Under the pieces are notes generated by a model, which searched no databases, was not told the DNA's origin, and was given only the letters and a program-made list of their open reading frames with translations. This document shows, piece by piece, positions 52,958 through 63,933 of a DNA stretch of 64,000 nucleotides (its first letter is position 1; the number at the start of each line of letters is the position of its first letter). The translations under genes and the position numbers were made by a program. Source of the stretch: Pseudomonas kairouanensis (GTDB lineage Bacteria; Pseudomonadota; Gammaproteobacteria; Pseudomonadales; Pseudomonadaceae); contig NZ_QUZU01000024.1 in assembly GCF_004682055.1 (NCBI RefSeq), forward strand, positions 31,024 to 95,023, given 5' to 3'.

Positions 52958-54363
52958 CGCTGCGCGGCGAGCGGCAGGCAGACTTCGCGTACCAGGCCGT
53001 GTACCGATACATGATCAGCCTGATCAACGAAGTCAGTACCGATGCCCGCGTGAAGCTGCCGTCCCTGCGCCAACTGGCGGCGCGCTTGAATGTGTCGATC
53101 TCGACGATTCAGTACGCCTATTCGCTGCTGGAGAAGGAGGGCAGGGTGTATTCGGTGGCAAAGTCGGGGTATTACGCCTGGCCCATGACCGCCAACCTGC
53201 TGACGGGCGTCGGCGGCGACTTGCTCGACCGTCTCTACGCAGCCGCCCGGCGCCCTGGCATGGTGGTGCTCAGCGGGGATGAGCCCACGCTACTGGCCTC
53301 CCTGGATGGCACATTGTTACGGTTAGAGCGGGAGTTGGTGCGCCAGTACCCGCATCAGCTGCAGCCCTGGTCACAGGCGTGCGGTGTGTGGGAACTGCGC
53401 GCAGCGCTGGCGGCGCGGTACACCTCATCGCCTACACGCTGCTGGCATGCGGACGATGTGTATATCGGCGCAGACCTGCGTGGCGTCCTGGCCATCCTGA
53501 TCGACGTGCTAGGCCTGCGAGGCACCTCGGTGATCGTGGAGTCGCCCTGTGACTGGCTGATCCTGCGCCTGCTGCAAGACGCTGGCGTGCGTGTAATCGA
53601 GTTGCCCTGGCTGCCTGATGGCCGTCTGGACGTGGTGACCCTCGATCAGTTGCTGCGCAGCGAGCCCATCCACCTGGTACTGCTGTCCTCAGCGGTGAGC
53701 TTGCCATCCGGAGTTGCCTTGACGGCGCAAAACTGCCTGGAAGTGGCGAAACTGTTGGACCAGCACGGTTGTTGGCTGCTGGAAAACGACACGTATGGCG
53801 AGTTGGGTTTCAAGCTGCCCCAGATGACACTGCGCGACCAGGTGAACCCCGAGCGGCTGATGGTGTTTTCTTCGTTCGAGAAAACACTCGGCTCGGAGGC
53901 CCCCTATGGATACCTGCTGTCGCGGCGCCAGAGTAGCGAGTTCCAGCGCCAGTTCCTGCTGCGCTCTTTCCGTCTGTCCTCAATCCGCCAGCGCGCAATT
54001 GCGCGCCTTTACCAAAGCGGGCGCATGGACCAGCACTGGCGCACGTTGCGCCAACTGTTGCACGAGCAAGCGATGCAAATGGCGCAACGCCTTGAGCGGC
54101 ATTTGGGTGATCAAGTTACCTACCGCATGCCCGCCGCCGGGGCGGCCTTCTGGCTGGGTGCCAATCAGCCCGTGGACATGCGCCAAGTGTTCCAGCGCCT
54201 GGTGGGCCGGCAGGTGGTCGTAGCGCCGGGTGAACTGTTCAGTCTCAGTGGCTTGCATCACCAGCACTTGCGATTGAGTCATACCTTTCACGGGCAGCCC
54301 GACCTTGACGACGCCCTCGCCGGGATCAGCGAAGCGTTGCACCAGGCGCAGGTTGGTCAGTGA
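52954..54363 (+). CDS. MocR/GntR-family regulator with aminotransferase-like domain
   Basis: A 469-aa protein: N-terminal GntR winged HTH (LPSLRQLAARLNVSISTIQYAYSLLEKEGRV, residues ~30-65) and a class I aminotransferase-like domain. The aminotransferase part has the ENDTYGEL segment (Asp and Tyr that hold PLP) and FSSFEKTLGSEAPYGYL, where the Lys should form the PLP aldimine. MocR proteins bind PLP or PLP-amino acid adducts as effector and control amine, amino-acid or vitamin B6 genes. It is translationally coupled to the unknown 474-aa gene rather than divergent from its target, which is the commoner MocR arrangement. Confidence 0.88.
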   Translation: MTLRGERQADFAYQAVYRYMISLINEVSTDARVKLPSLRQLAARLNVSISTIQYAYSLLEKEGRVYSVAKSGYYAWPMTANLLTGVGGDLLDRLYAAARRPGMVVLSGDEPTLLASLDGTLLRLERELVRQYPHQLQPWSQACGVWELRAALAARYTSSPTRCWHADDVYIGADLRGVLAILIDVLGLRGTSVIVESPCDWLILRLLQDAGVRVIELPWLPDGRLDVVTLDQLLRSEPIHLVLLSSAVSLPSGVALTAQNCLEVAKLLDQHGCWLLENDTYGELGFKLPQMTLRDQVNPERLMVFSSFEKTLGSEAPYGYLLSRRQSSEFQRQFLLRSFRLSSIRQRAIARLYQSGRMDQHWRTLRQLLHEQAMQMAQRLERHLGDQVTYRMPAAGAAFWLGANQPVDMRQVFQRLVGRQVVVAPGELFSLSGLHHQHLRLSHTFHGQPDLDDALAGISEALHQAQVGQ

Positions 54364-54463
54364 GTGAAATTTCTATCTATGGCGTAGGATTTATAACGTC
54401 GCGCAGCAGTCGAAGTGTCAGTAAACTGCGATTTTTCCGACTCCTTCTTTCTGAGGTTTATGC

Positions 54464-56107
<1,644 letters not shown>

Positions 56108-56114
56108 ACCCGGA

Positions 56115-56139
56115 TGTGGGAGGGGCAGCCCCTCCCACA
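56115..56139. terminator. Bidirectional hairpin between pgm and pirin
   Basis: TGTGGGAGGGG-CAG-CCCCTCCCACA, a perfect 11-bp stem, the common intergenic terminator-like repeat of fluorescens-group pseudomonads. It separates two convergent genes. Confidence 0.75.
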
Positions 56140-56168
56140 GTCGGTTGATGGTGTATTGAACGCCTGGA

Positions 56169-56864
56169 TCAGGCCAGGTCGACCAACACGATTTCGCTGT
56201 CCTCGATCGCGGTCACCCGCAACACCTGTTCATCCTCAACCGCCACACCATCCCGAGCTTGCGCGCGCAAGCCATTGATCTCAATCACACCGGTCGCAGG
56301 TACCAGGTAAGCCCGGCGTCCGTCGTCCAGCCGGTACTCCGCACTTTCGCCAGCCTTCAGCGTCGCCGCCACTAGCCGTGCATCGGCGCGAATGCGCAGG
56401 CTCTCATTGTCACCGGCCTTACCGCTGGCTAGCGTCACAAAGCCTTCACGGCCATCTTTGGGAAACGGTTTGGCCCCCCACGACGGTGGCAAGCCGCCTT
56501 CGTTAGGGATGATCCAGATCTGGAAAATCTTGGTCGGCGTCGCTTCCAGGTTGTACTCGCTATGGGCGATCCCGGTGCCTGCGCTCATCACCTGCACATC
56601 ACCGGCCTCGGTGCGGCCTTTATTGCCCAGGTTGTCGGCATGGCTGATGGCGCCTTCACGCACATAGGTGATGATTTCCATGTCGCGGTGCGGGTGCTGC
56701 GCAAAGCCGCTGCCCGGCGCGATGATGTCGTCGTTCCACACCCGCAGGTTGCCCCAATGCATGCGCTTGGGGTTGTGGTACTCGGCGAATGAAAAGTGGT
56801 GGTGAGCGTCAAGCCAGCCATGATGGGCGCCGCCCAGGGAGTTGAAAGGTCGAAGTTCAAGCAT
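56169..56864 (-). CDS. Pirin-family protein (YhhW-like)
   Basis: A 231-aa bicupin. The metal-binding histidines are visible in WLDAHHHFSFAEYHNP and GFAQHPHRDMEIITYV, with the glutamate of SAGTGIAHSEYN completing the site. E. coli YhhW of this class shows quercetin 2,3-dioxygenase activity in vitro; the physiological role is unclear. The start at 56864 has GGAG upstream. It is monocistronic and convergent with pgm. Confidence 0.92.
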   Translation of the reverse strand: MLELRPFNSLGGAHHGWLDAHHHFSFAEYHNPKRMHWGNLRVWNDDIIAPGSGFAQHPHRDMEIITYVREGAISHADNLGNKGRTEAGDVQVMSAGTGIAHSEYNLEATPTKIFQIWIIPNEGGLPPSWGAKPFPKDGREGFVTLASGKAGDNESLRIRADARLVAATLKAGESAEYRLDDGRRAYLVPATGVIEINGLRAQARDGVAVEDEQVLRVTAIEDSEIVLVDLA

Positions 56865-56935
56865 GATCGTCTCCTGTTGATGGCCCTATGATCCAGCAGC
56901 GCATAATCGAAACAAAGCGTAAAAAATGCCTTATT

Positions 56936-56947
56936 CCTATCGATAGG
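56936..56947. promoter_or_regulatory. Palindrome upstream of the pirin gene
   Basis: CCTATCGATAGG, a perfect 12-bp palindrome 72 bp upstream of the pirin start and 136 bp before the helicase start. It resembles the ATAGG/CCTAT dyad at 12386-12403, so the two may be operators of related LysR-type factors. Confidence 0.4.
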
Positions 56948-57082
56948 TTAGATTGGTTTGTGGCGTTTTGACTTTCACTTCATCGCCTAACTGTATGACC
57001 ACAAAGCAATTGGCTGGCACTGAGCGCCGATTCCGGCGACCATGGCGCACTCGTCAAAGCCGAAGCCACCGCAGGAGTCCGC

Positions 57083-59530
57083 GTGTCGCAACAACAGCCT
57101 GATCTGCCTCCCGAACTGCGCCCCCTGGCAGAAATGCCCCTATTCAAACGCTTGGCCGCACGCCTGTTTGGTCACGGCCTGACGCGCCTGCGCGCCCAGC
57201 ACCGGTTTTCCTGGCTGCATGGGCAGGCCGATGGGTTTCGCAGTGGCCACGAGGCGGGCGTGGAATACGGTTACCGTGAGGGCAAGGCCGATGGCATCGA
57301 GGAGGGGCGCCAAGTCTTGCTGATTCGCGACTTCCGCCCGGACGAGCATCGCGCGCCAGGGGTGGACGACAGCCTGTTCGACGATTGGCGGTTGCCGCTG
57401 ACAGCGGATCTGAAGAAACGTATCAAAGCTGATGTGGCGCGCTTGCTGCCGGCCCACGCCCAGCCCAGTACTGCGCAATGGAAGATGATCTTCAGCGACA
57501 CACCCTCTACCTCGGTGATCGCGGGGGCCGGAGCCGGTAAATCCACCTCATTGGTGCTGCGCATTCTGCTGCTCACCCACTACCTGGGCTATGAGCTCAG
57601 CTCGATGACCGTGGTGACCTTTACCCGTGAGTCGCGTAAAGACTTCATCAACAAGCTCAGGGAAATTCTCGGCCTGTGGGGTCAACCCCTTGATATCAAG
57701 GAGGCCCAGGCGGTGGTACGCACCTTTCACTCGCGTATCCTCCCGATGGTGCGCAGCCTGCCGGGCTTTGAGCGCCTGCAAGCCTTCGAAAACCTGGGGG
57801 CGGCTGGAGATGATGCCGATAGCAACCCGTTCGATCTGCGCATCAACCCCGCCCAGCGCCAGCACATGAATGCCTGTTATCACCGCCTGCATGGCCAGCA
57901 CCCACGGTTTCGCGAACTGATTGCGCCGCTGGCTCGCCATGGTCTGCAGCTCAAGGAGCTGGAACGGGATCACCCCGATGTACAAAAACGCATGGCGGTG
58001 ACCGAGTTGGCTGCCAAGCGCGATGAAGAACTGTGCGATGTGATCGAGGACTTGTGGTTCCGCGCCGGCGCCTGGCCCATCAAGGGTATCGAGCCCAATC
58101 GCCAGACGCTGGAGATCAACGGTGCGCAGTTCCATTGCCATGGTTACATCCCGGAGCTGGATGCGTGGGTGGTGTTGGGTTTTGATTCCCGTGAAAACCC
58201 CCAGCTTTGCCGTCCCAACGCCAAGCTATCAGTGCGTGCGGAGTGGGCGGTAAAGCGCACTCTGTTTCAAGCTTTCTGTCGTAAGCCATTGATTTGGCTA
58301 GACAGCTATGAATCCTCAAAACGCCTTTTGAGCAGCTTGGCCGGTGATGCCAGTGCAGGTCCCGGCTTTGATTACAAGGTCAAGGGCGAGCTGGCGTCGG
58401 CGCCCTTGCTGGACAGTTTTGTGACGGCCGCCGGGTTTATCGAGAACCTGGGCCTGGACGTGCCTACCGCCGTGGGCCAGATGAGCTTCGCCAAGGATGA
58501 CCCAGACCGCTTCTTCTTCGAAGCCCTGAGTATTTTCTGGAAGGCCCTGGAGGATCACCTGCTGGACCAGTCGCCGCCGATCATGACCTACAACCGCATG
58601 TTCTCGTTGTTTGGCGAAAACACTCCGGAAAACCTCAAGCTGCTCAGCGACCCTTTGTTACGCCCGTTGTCGCACCTGATGATCGACGAGTTCCAGGATG
58701 TCTCGCCGCAGATCGTCTCGTGGCTGCGTGCCAGCCTGAAGGAGATCCGCAGTCGGGGGCCGTCGATGCATGTTGGCCGTGGGGCGCAACGCTCCTCGTT
58801 GCTGTGCGTGGGAGACGACTGGCAGTCGATCTATGGCTGGCGGGGCAGCTCGCCCAAGTACTTCATGGAGTTCAACAAGGAGTTCCCATCGCCGAGCACC
58901 ACCCGCGTGATGTTGGGCGAGAACTACCGCAGCCATCAGCACATCATCGATGCGGCTGAACATATCGTGCGAGCTGCCCCGGCCATTCCCGGCAAGAAGG
59001 CCAAGGCCAGTGGGGCGCCCAAGGCGTTGGTGCCGGTCAAGGTGCTTGAGCGGGATGACGCGGCATTGGGGAGGCAACTGCAGGAGCACTATGCCAGCGG
59101 CGATACGGTGTTGATGCTATATCGAAAAAGCAACGATAAGTTATTGATTCAGGAGCATATTCAGTCTGTAGTTAATGTAGATTCTAGCCTGCCACTACCT
59201 GCGCGCAGGTTGAAACAACTGACGTATCACAGTGCCAAGGGCTTGCAAGCGGACGCGGTGTTCCTGCTCGGGGACTGCCAGCATCTCACCAGCTCGCCGT
59301 ACAAGAACCAGGTGTACCGCATGGCGGGCCTGGGCAAGGACGGTGACAGTGAACCGTATGACAACGCGCAGAAAGATGAAGTGCTGCGCCTGGCGTATGT
59401 CGGCATCACGCGAGCGGTGAGCCATTGCTATTGGTACGTGGAGAAACCGGAAGGCCAGGCGGTGAATATGCCAAAGGCGTCGGAGCGGGTGGATGGCAAG
59501 AAAGCGTTCTTTGATGACCAACGCAGTTAA
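57083..59530 (+). CDS. Superfamily 1 (UvrD-like) DNA helicase
   Basis: An 815-aa ATP-dependent helicase. Walker A is IAGAGAGKSTS at residues ~147-154, motif Ia is VVTFTRESRKDF, and DEFQDVS (~534) is motif II. VGDDWQSIYGWRGS (motif III), ENYRSHQHI (IV), LTYHSAKGLQADAVFL (V) and LAYVGITRAV (VI) follow, so all core motifs are intact. An extra N-terminal region (~1-130) and a long insert between Ia and II (~residues 200-520) recall helicase IV (HelD)-type enzymes. The GTG at 57083 has AGGAG upstream. It stands alone without nuclease partners; DNA repair or recombination is the likely role. Confidence 0.88.
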   Translation: MSQQQPDLPPELRPLAEMPLFKRLAARLFGHGLTRLRAQHRFSWLHGQADGFRSGHEAGVEYGYREGKADGIEEGRQVLLIRDFRPDEHRAPGVDDSLFDDWRLPLTADLKKRIKADVARLLPAHAQPSTAQWKMIFSDTPSTSVIAGAGAGKSTSLVLRILLLTHYLGYELSSMTVVTFTRESRKDFINKLREILGLWGQPLDIKEAQAVVRTFHSRILPMVRSLPGFERLQAFENLGAAGDDADSNPFDLRINPAQRQHMNACYHRLHGQHPRFRELIAPLARHGLQLKELERDHPDVQKRMAVTELAAKRDEELCDVIEDLWFRAGAWPIKGIEPNRQTLEINGAQFHCHGYIPELDAWVVLGFDSRENPQLCRPNAKLSVRAEWAVKRTLFQAFCRKPLIWLDSYESSKRLLSSLAGDASAGPGFDYKVKGELASAPLLDSFVTAAGFIENLGLDVPTAVGQMSFAKDDPDRFFFEALSIFWKALEDHLLDQSPPIMTYNRMFSLFGENTPENLKLLSDPLLRPLSHLMIDEFQDVSPQIVSWLRASLKEIRSRGPSMHVGRGAQRSSLLCVGDDWQSIYGWRGSSPKYFMEFNKEFPSPSTTRVMLGENYRSHQHIIDAAEHIVRAAPAIPGKKAKASGAPKALVPVKVLERDDAALGRQLQEHYASGDTVLMLYRKSNDKLLIQEHIQSVVNVDSSLPLPARRLKQLTYHSAKGLQADAVFLLGDCQHLTSSPYKNQVYRMAGLGKDGDSEPYDNAQKDEVLRLAYVGITRAVSHCYWYVEKPEGQAVNMPKASERVDGKKAFFDDQRS

Positions 59531-59550
59531 GTCATTGATGTGACCAATTG

Positions 59551-59576
59551 GGGAGGGCAAGCCCCTCCCACTTTTT
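59551..59576 (+). terminator. Rho-independent terminator after the helicase gene
   Basis: GGGAGGG / CCCTCCC stem with a CAAGC loop, followed by ACTTTTTG, 20 bases after the helicase stop. Confidence 0.8.
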
Positions 59577-59603
59577 GATACCCATTCATCTGGAGCATCG
59601 ACT

Positions 59604-59876
59604 TCAGGCCCGCAGCGACACCGGTGGCACAAATGCCTCCAGTTCATCCTCCACCGCCTCGATCATCCGCTCCACATCGGCGGCATTCATCACCGTGGCA
59701 CAGGGGATTCCGGCAATGGCAATCAGCGTCTCACCCGTGGCACGGTCAAACAACCGCGCCACCATACTGCCAGGCGCGTCCATGCTGCCCTCGAAGCCCA
59801 TTGGATGAAAATGCCAGCGCATCAGCTGGCATGCGTTGGGGAACGTCACTTTGTTCATGTTGCCCACCTTGTTCAT
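59604..59876 (-). CDS. DUF1652 domain protein
   Basis: A 90-aa protein of a small family common in Pseudomonas. The segments FPNACQLMRWHFHPMGFEGSM and VMNAADVERMIEAVEDELEAF are diagnostic. The function is unknown. ATG 59876 has AAGGAAG seven bases upstream; a second in-frame ATG at 59858 also has a ribosome-like site. Convergent with the helicase gene. Confidence 0.82.
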   Translation of the reverse strand: MNKVGNMNKVTFPNACQLMRWHFHPMGFEGSMDAPGSMVARLFDRATGETLIAIAGIPCATVMNAADVERMIEAVEDELEAFVPPVSLRA

Positions 59877-60134
59877 TGAGCGCTTCCTTTAGCTCGCGGC
59901 AGGGGGCCATGACCTTCACTGGTCGTGGCGTCAGAGAAGGTAAAAAATAGCATTGGTTGACGACCCTAAGATGAATTTTTCGCCCCGTTCGGCGGTTGTT
60001 TTCCATAACTTTGATGTAGGTCATGTCCTACTCAAGGGCTGGGCAATAGGCCATTAGTCAGAAGCGTGATTTGGCCGTTGTCGCCACGGGCGAAATTCGG
60101 CAATCTCCAACGTTTTACCGTGGTAGAGCCGTTC

Positions 60135-60926
60135 ATGTCCGATAGCCAACACACCCAAGCCACGAGCGACCTGGTGCTACGCCACCACCTGTGTTGGCGC
60201 CATCGTGACCTGGAAGGGGTGATGTCCTACTACCACCCGGATATCCAGTACCACGACTTCTTCCAGAACCGTGTCGTCGGTTACGCCGATCTGCGTGAGT
60301 ACCTGCAAGCGAGCATGCCCCGAGAAGCGGACGAGGCCATCGAGCACACCGATCGTATCCGCGCCGATGGTGACACCGCGTTCATCCAGTACCGCATCAC
60401 CTTGCGCGGCGGTCAGGGGCTGGTGTCGTTCCGCACCAGCGAGGCGATCACCGTGCGTGACGGTCTGATCTGGCAGGTCAATGAATACGCGTCCCTGGTG
60501 CATGAGCAGCCGACCCAGGCCTTACGCCCCACGGTCAGCCGCCTGGGCCTGTCACCCCAGCAATTGGGGCATATGGCCAATGACCTGCAGCAGTACTTCG
60601 AAGGCAAGCAACCCTACCTGGACCCGGAACTCGACCTGCAACGGGTTTCCAAGGAATGTGGCTACAGCCGCAACCAGATTTCCTACCTGCTGAACCAGGT
60701 ACTCGGGCAGAGCTTTTATCGCTACGTCAACCAGGCTCGGCTCCAGCATTTGCTCGCCGCATTGGATAAAGCCCTGCCGCCGATCAAAATCGACGACCTG
60801 GCGTTTGCCGCTGGCTTCAATTCACTGTCGGCGTTCTACAGCGCATTCCGTCAACACACCGGCCAGTCGCCGAAGGCCTACGTCAAACAAATTTCTTTGC
60901 GTGCACGCGCGCAAGACATTCAATAA
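60135..60926 (+). CDS. AraC-type regulator with SnoaL-like N-terminal domain
   Basis: A 263-aa protein. Residues ~10-130 form an NTF2/SnoaL-like cone (HHLCWRHRDLEGVMSYYHPD; YADLREYLQ), probably a ligand sensor. Residues ~160-255 are an AraC double HTH (LQRVSKECGYSRNQISYLLNQV; DDLAFAAGFNSLSAFYSAFRQHTG). This is an unusual pairing of domains. It directly precedes a PuuB-like amine oxidase gene by 49 bp and probably controls the downstream oxidase-cupin-binding-protein genes. ATG 60135 is preferred from the domain start, though its ribosome site is weak. Confidence 0.85.
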   Translation: MSDSQHTQATSDLVLRHHLCWRHRDLEGVMSYYHPDIQYHDFFQNRVVGYADLREYLQASMPREADEAIEHTDRIRADGDTAFIQYRITLRGGQGLVSFRTSEAITVRDGLIWQVNEYASLVHEQPTQALRPTVSRLGLSPQQLGHMANDLQQYFEGKQPYLDPELDLQRVSKECGYSRNQISYLLNQVLGQSFYRYVNQARLQHLLAALDKALPPIKIDDLAFAAGFNSLSAFYSAFRQHTGQSPKAYVKQISLRARAQDIQ

Positions 60927-60975
60927 CACCGCGCCCTAGGATCCACCCTATCGAAACGAGGTAGGGGAACCGGGC

Positions 60976-62382
60976 ATGCCAGCATGGCGCAACATCAGCT
61001 TGTGGATGGACCAGTTGGACGACCCGCTGGTGGCGCGGGCGTCCCTGGAGCACGATCTGGACGTTAACGTGGTCATCATCGGCGCCGGCTACACCGGGCT
61101 GTGGACGGCGTACTACCTCAAGCTTCAGGCCCCCGAGCTGAACATCGCGATCATCGAAGCGCAAACCGCCGGTTTCGGCGCCTCGGGCCGCAACGGTGGC
61201 TGGCTGATGGGCAACTTGCTGGGGGAAGATCGCCTGCTGGCGGGCCTGAACCCCGAGCAGCGCCGCGCCTCGTTTGACCTGCTGCACGCTATTCCCGACG
61301 ACGTGGCGCATGTGCTGGCCCGCGAAGGCATCGATTGCGATTACCGCAAAGGCGGCGCGCTTTACTGTGCCGCACGCTACCCGGAGCAGGAAAGCAGCCT
61401 GCGCAACTACCTGGACACACTCTATGCCCAAGGCCTTACCGAGGCTGACTACCGCTGGCTGAGCCCGGCGCAACTGGCCGAACAGATCCGCATCGCCAAG
61501 CCCTATGGCGGTATTTATGCGCCCCATGTCGCCACGATCAACCCGGCCAAACTGGTGCGCGGCCTGGCTCGGGCTGTCGAGCGCATGGGTGTGACGATCT
61601 ACGAAAACAGCCCGGCCATCCATTGGCAGTCCGGCAGCGTACGTACGCCCAAGGCCAACGTGCGCGCCGCCTGGGTGGTGCCCGCCGTGGAGGGGTATGC
61701 CAACACCTTGCCACCCCTGGGCCGTTACCAATTACCGGTGCAAAGCCTGATCGTCGCCACCGAGCCATTGCCCGCCAGCACCTGGGATGACATCGGCCTG
61801 AGCCACGGCCAGGCGTTCGGCGAAAGCAGCCGCCAGGTCACCTACGGCCAGCGCACCGCGGACAACCGCCTGGTGTTCGGTGCCCGTGGCGGCTACCAGT
61901 TCGCTGGCAAGCTGCGCCATGACTTCGACCTGACCGACAACGAAGTACAGTTGCGCCGCTACCTGTTCGGCGAGCTTTTCCCACAGCTCAAGCACACGAA
62001 GATTACCCACTCGTGGGGCGGCAACCTGGGCATGGCGCGCAATTTCCGCCCGCACATGCTCTGCGACCATAAAAGCGGCATCGCGCTGTCCGGCGGTTAT
62101 GGCGGGGAGGGCGTAGGTGCCACCCACCTGGGGGGCCGTACCCTGGCCGACCTGATCCTGGGCCGCGATACCCCGTTGGTCCAGCAACCCTGGGTGATCC
62201 GTGAACGTGGTCTCGACGCCCTCAAGGCGTGGGAGCCCGAACCCTGCCGCTGGCTGGGCTACAACGCGATCATTCGCAGTTTTGTCCATGAAGACCAGGT
62301 ATTGGCCAACCCCCACTCCGCCCCCTGGCGCCGCAAGCTGGCCACCGGCATGGCCGGGTTCATGGAAGGTTTCATGCACTAA
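60976..62382 (+). CDS. FAD-dependent oxidoreductase, PuuB/DAO type
   Basis: A 468-aa DAO-family flavoprotein: VVIIGAGYTGLWTAYYLKL near residue 34 binds FAD, followed by GFGASGRNGGWLMGN and a C-terminal LSGGYGGEGVGATHLGGRTLADL. It is closest to gamma-glutamylputrescine oxidases and related amine oxidases that yield an aldehyde, ammonia and H2O2. Its neighbours (small cupin, PotF-like binding protein) support a polyamine-related substrate. AGGGGA precedes the ATG. Confidence 0.87.
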   Translation: MPAWRNISLWMDQLDDPLVARASLEHDLDVNVVIIGAGYTGLWTAYYLKLQAPELNIAIIEAQTAGFGASGRNGGWLMGNLLGEDRLLAGLNPEQRRASFDLLHAIPDDVAHVLAREGIDCDYRKGGALYCAARYPEQESSLRNYLDTLYAQGLTEADYRWLSPAQLAEQIRIAKPYGGIYAPHVATINPAKLVRGLARAVERMGVTIYENSPAIHWQSGSVRTPKANVRAAWVVPAVEGYANTLPPLGRYQLPVQSLIVATEPLPASTWDDIGLSHGQAFGESSRQVTYGQRTADNRLVFGARGGYQFAGKLRHDFDLTDNEVQLRRYLFGELFPQLKHTKITHSWGGNLGMARNFRPHMLCDHKSGIALSGGYGGEGVGATHLGGRTLADLILGRDTPLVQQPWVIRERGLDALKAWEPEPCRWLGYNAIIRSFVHEDQVLANPHSAPWRRKLATGMAGFMEGFMH

Positions 62383-62408
62383 GCCGTTTCACTCACACGG
62401 GAAAACCC

Positions 62409-62750
62409 ATGAGCATTACTCAATTCAAAGACACGCTGAATGCCCACCTGCCGGACTCGTCCCCCGTGGCCGTGCCCTTGGGCGAACCCATCGCCGTGGC
62501 CTCCACCTTGAGCGTGGAGCGCACCGATGGCGTCGAGACCGGTATCTGGGAATGCACCCCAGGCCGCTGGCGGCGCCAGATCAAATCCCAGGAGTTTTGC
62601 CACTTTATCCAGGGCCGCTGCACCTTCACCCCCGACACCGGTGAAACCGTCCACATAGAAGCCGGCGATGCACTGATGTTGCCGGCCAACAGCACCGGCA
62701 TCTGGGATATCCAGGAAACCGTGCGCAAGACCTACGTATTGATTCTGTAA
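62409..62750 (+). CDS. Small cupin-domain protein (DUF861-like)
   Basis: A 113-aa single cupin: GIWECTPGRWRRQIKSQEFCHFIQGRCTF, then ADALMLPANSTGIWDI-type second cupin motif (GDALMLPANSTGIWDI). This subfamily is often encoded beside PuuB-like oxidases. It lies 26 bp after the oxidase and 60 bp before the binding protein, so all three are likely in one operon. The catalytic role is unknown. Confidence 0.85.
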   Translation: MSITQFKDTLNAHLPDSSPVAVPLGEPIAVASTLSVERTDGVETGIWECTPGRWRRQIKSQEFCHFIQGRCTFTPDTGETVHIEAGDALMLPANSTGIWDIQETVRKTYVLIL

Positions 62751-62810
62751 CGCTTTGATCCTTGATCGCCTGCCATAAGAACAGCCCTAAAACCGCCAGG
62801 AAATCGAACC

Positions 62811-63890
62811 ATGAAAGCCATTGCCCTATTGCCCTTGATGTTGGTGGCCTCTATCAGCCAGGCCGCCGAGACGGTGAAAATCTACAACTGGTCCAGCTAC
62901 ATTGCGCCGGACACCACGAAAAACTTCCAGAAGCAGACCGGCATCGGCTTCAGCTACGACGTGTACGACAGCAATGAAACCCTGGACGGCAAGTTGATGA
63001 CGGGGAACTCGGGGTATGACGTGGTGTTTCCGTCCAACCACTTCATGGCGCGGCAGATCCAGGGCGGCGCCCTGAAAAAGCTCGACAAGAGCCAGCTCCC
63101 CAACTGGAAAAACCTCAACCCGGTGCTGCTCAAGGCCCTGGAAAACAACGACCCGGGCAATGCCCATGGCTTCCCGTACCTGTGGGGCAGCACCGGCATT
63201 GGCTACAACATCGACAAGGTCAAGGCGGTATTGGGGGATAACGCGCCCGTGGACTCCTGGGACTTGATCTTCAAACCCGAATACATGGAAAAACTAAGCA
63301 AGTGCGGCGTGGCCATCCTGGACAATGGCCCGGAATTGTTGCCGATTGCCCTTAATTACCTGGGCCTGCCCCCCCACAGCAAAAAGCCGGAAGACTACAA
63401 GAAAGCCGAAGCGCTGCTGATGAAAGTGCGCCCGTATGTGGCCTACTTTCACTCCTCCAAATACACCGGCGACCTGGCCAACGGCGACATTTGCGTAGCG
63501 GTGGGCTTCTCTGGCGATGTATTGCAGGCCGAAAGCCGCGCCAAGGAAGCCAAGAATGGCGTGAAGATCGGCTACCAGATTCCCAAGGAAGGCGCCGCGA
63601 TCTGGTTCGACATGGTAGCCATGCCCGCCGATGCCCCGGATGAAAAGGCCGGTTATGCGTTCATGAACTACTTGCTGGAGCCCAAGGTAATGGCCGATAT
63701 CACCAACTCGGTGCACTACGCCAACGGCAACAGCGCGGCGGACAGCCTGGTGGACCCTGAGATCAAGGCCGATACCAAGATTTACCCGAGTGAAGAGATG
63801 ATGGGTAAGTTGTTTGCGTTGGAGGCGATGCCGCTGAATATCGACCGGATTCGTACAAGGGTGTGGAACACCATTCGTACCGGTAAATAA
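62811..63890 (+). CDS. Polyamine-binding periplasmic protein, PotF/SpuD-like
   Basis: A 359-aa periplasmic binding protein with a short Sec signal (MKAIALLPLMLVASISQA) and the polyamine-binder start VKIYNWSSYIAPDT. GYDVVFPSNHFMARQ and YLWGSTGIGYNIDKV are further hallmarks. It captures putrescine/spermidine-like amines for an ABC importer, whose other genes would lie beyond the right edge. It is downstream of an amine oxidase and cupin. Confidence 0.92.
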   Translation: MKAIALLPLMLVASISQAAETVKIYNWSSYIAPDTTKNFQKQTGIGFSYDVYDSNETLDGKLMTGNSGYDVVFPSNHFMARQIQGGALKKLDKSQLPNWKNLNPVLLKALENNDPGNAHGFPYLWGSTGIGYNIDKVKAVLGDNAPVDSWDLIFKPEYMEKLSKCGVAILDNGPELLPIALNYLGLPPHSKKPEDYKKAEALLMKVRPYVAYFHSSKYTGDLANGDICVAVGFSGDVLQAESRAKEAKNGVKIGYQIPKEGAAIWFDMVAMPADAPDEKAGYAFMNYLLEPKVMADITNSVHYANGNSAADSLVDPEIKADTKIYPSEEMMGKLFALEAMPLNIDRIRTRVWNTIRTGK

Positions 63891-63933
63891 GCACGACGCA
63901 CATACCCTGTGGGAGGGGCGGTGCGACGATTCG

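Noticed and set aside
57083..59530. Helicase as part of an anti-phage defence system
   Set aside because: All motifs are those of a stand-alone UvrD/HelD-type helicase and the flanking genes are pirin, pgm and DUF1652, with no nuclease or other defence partner.
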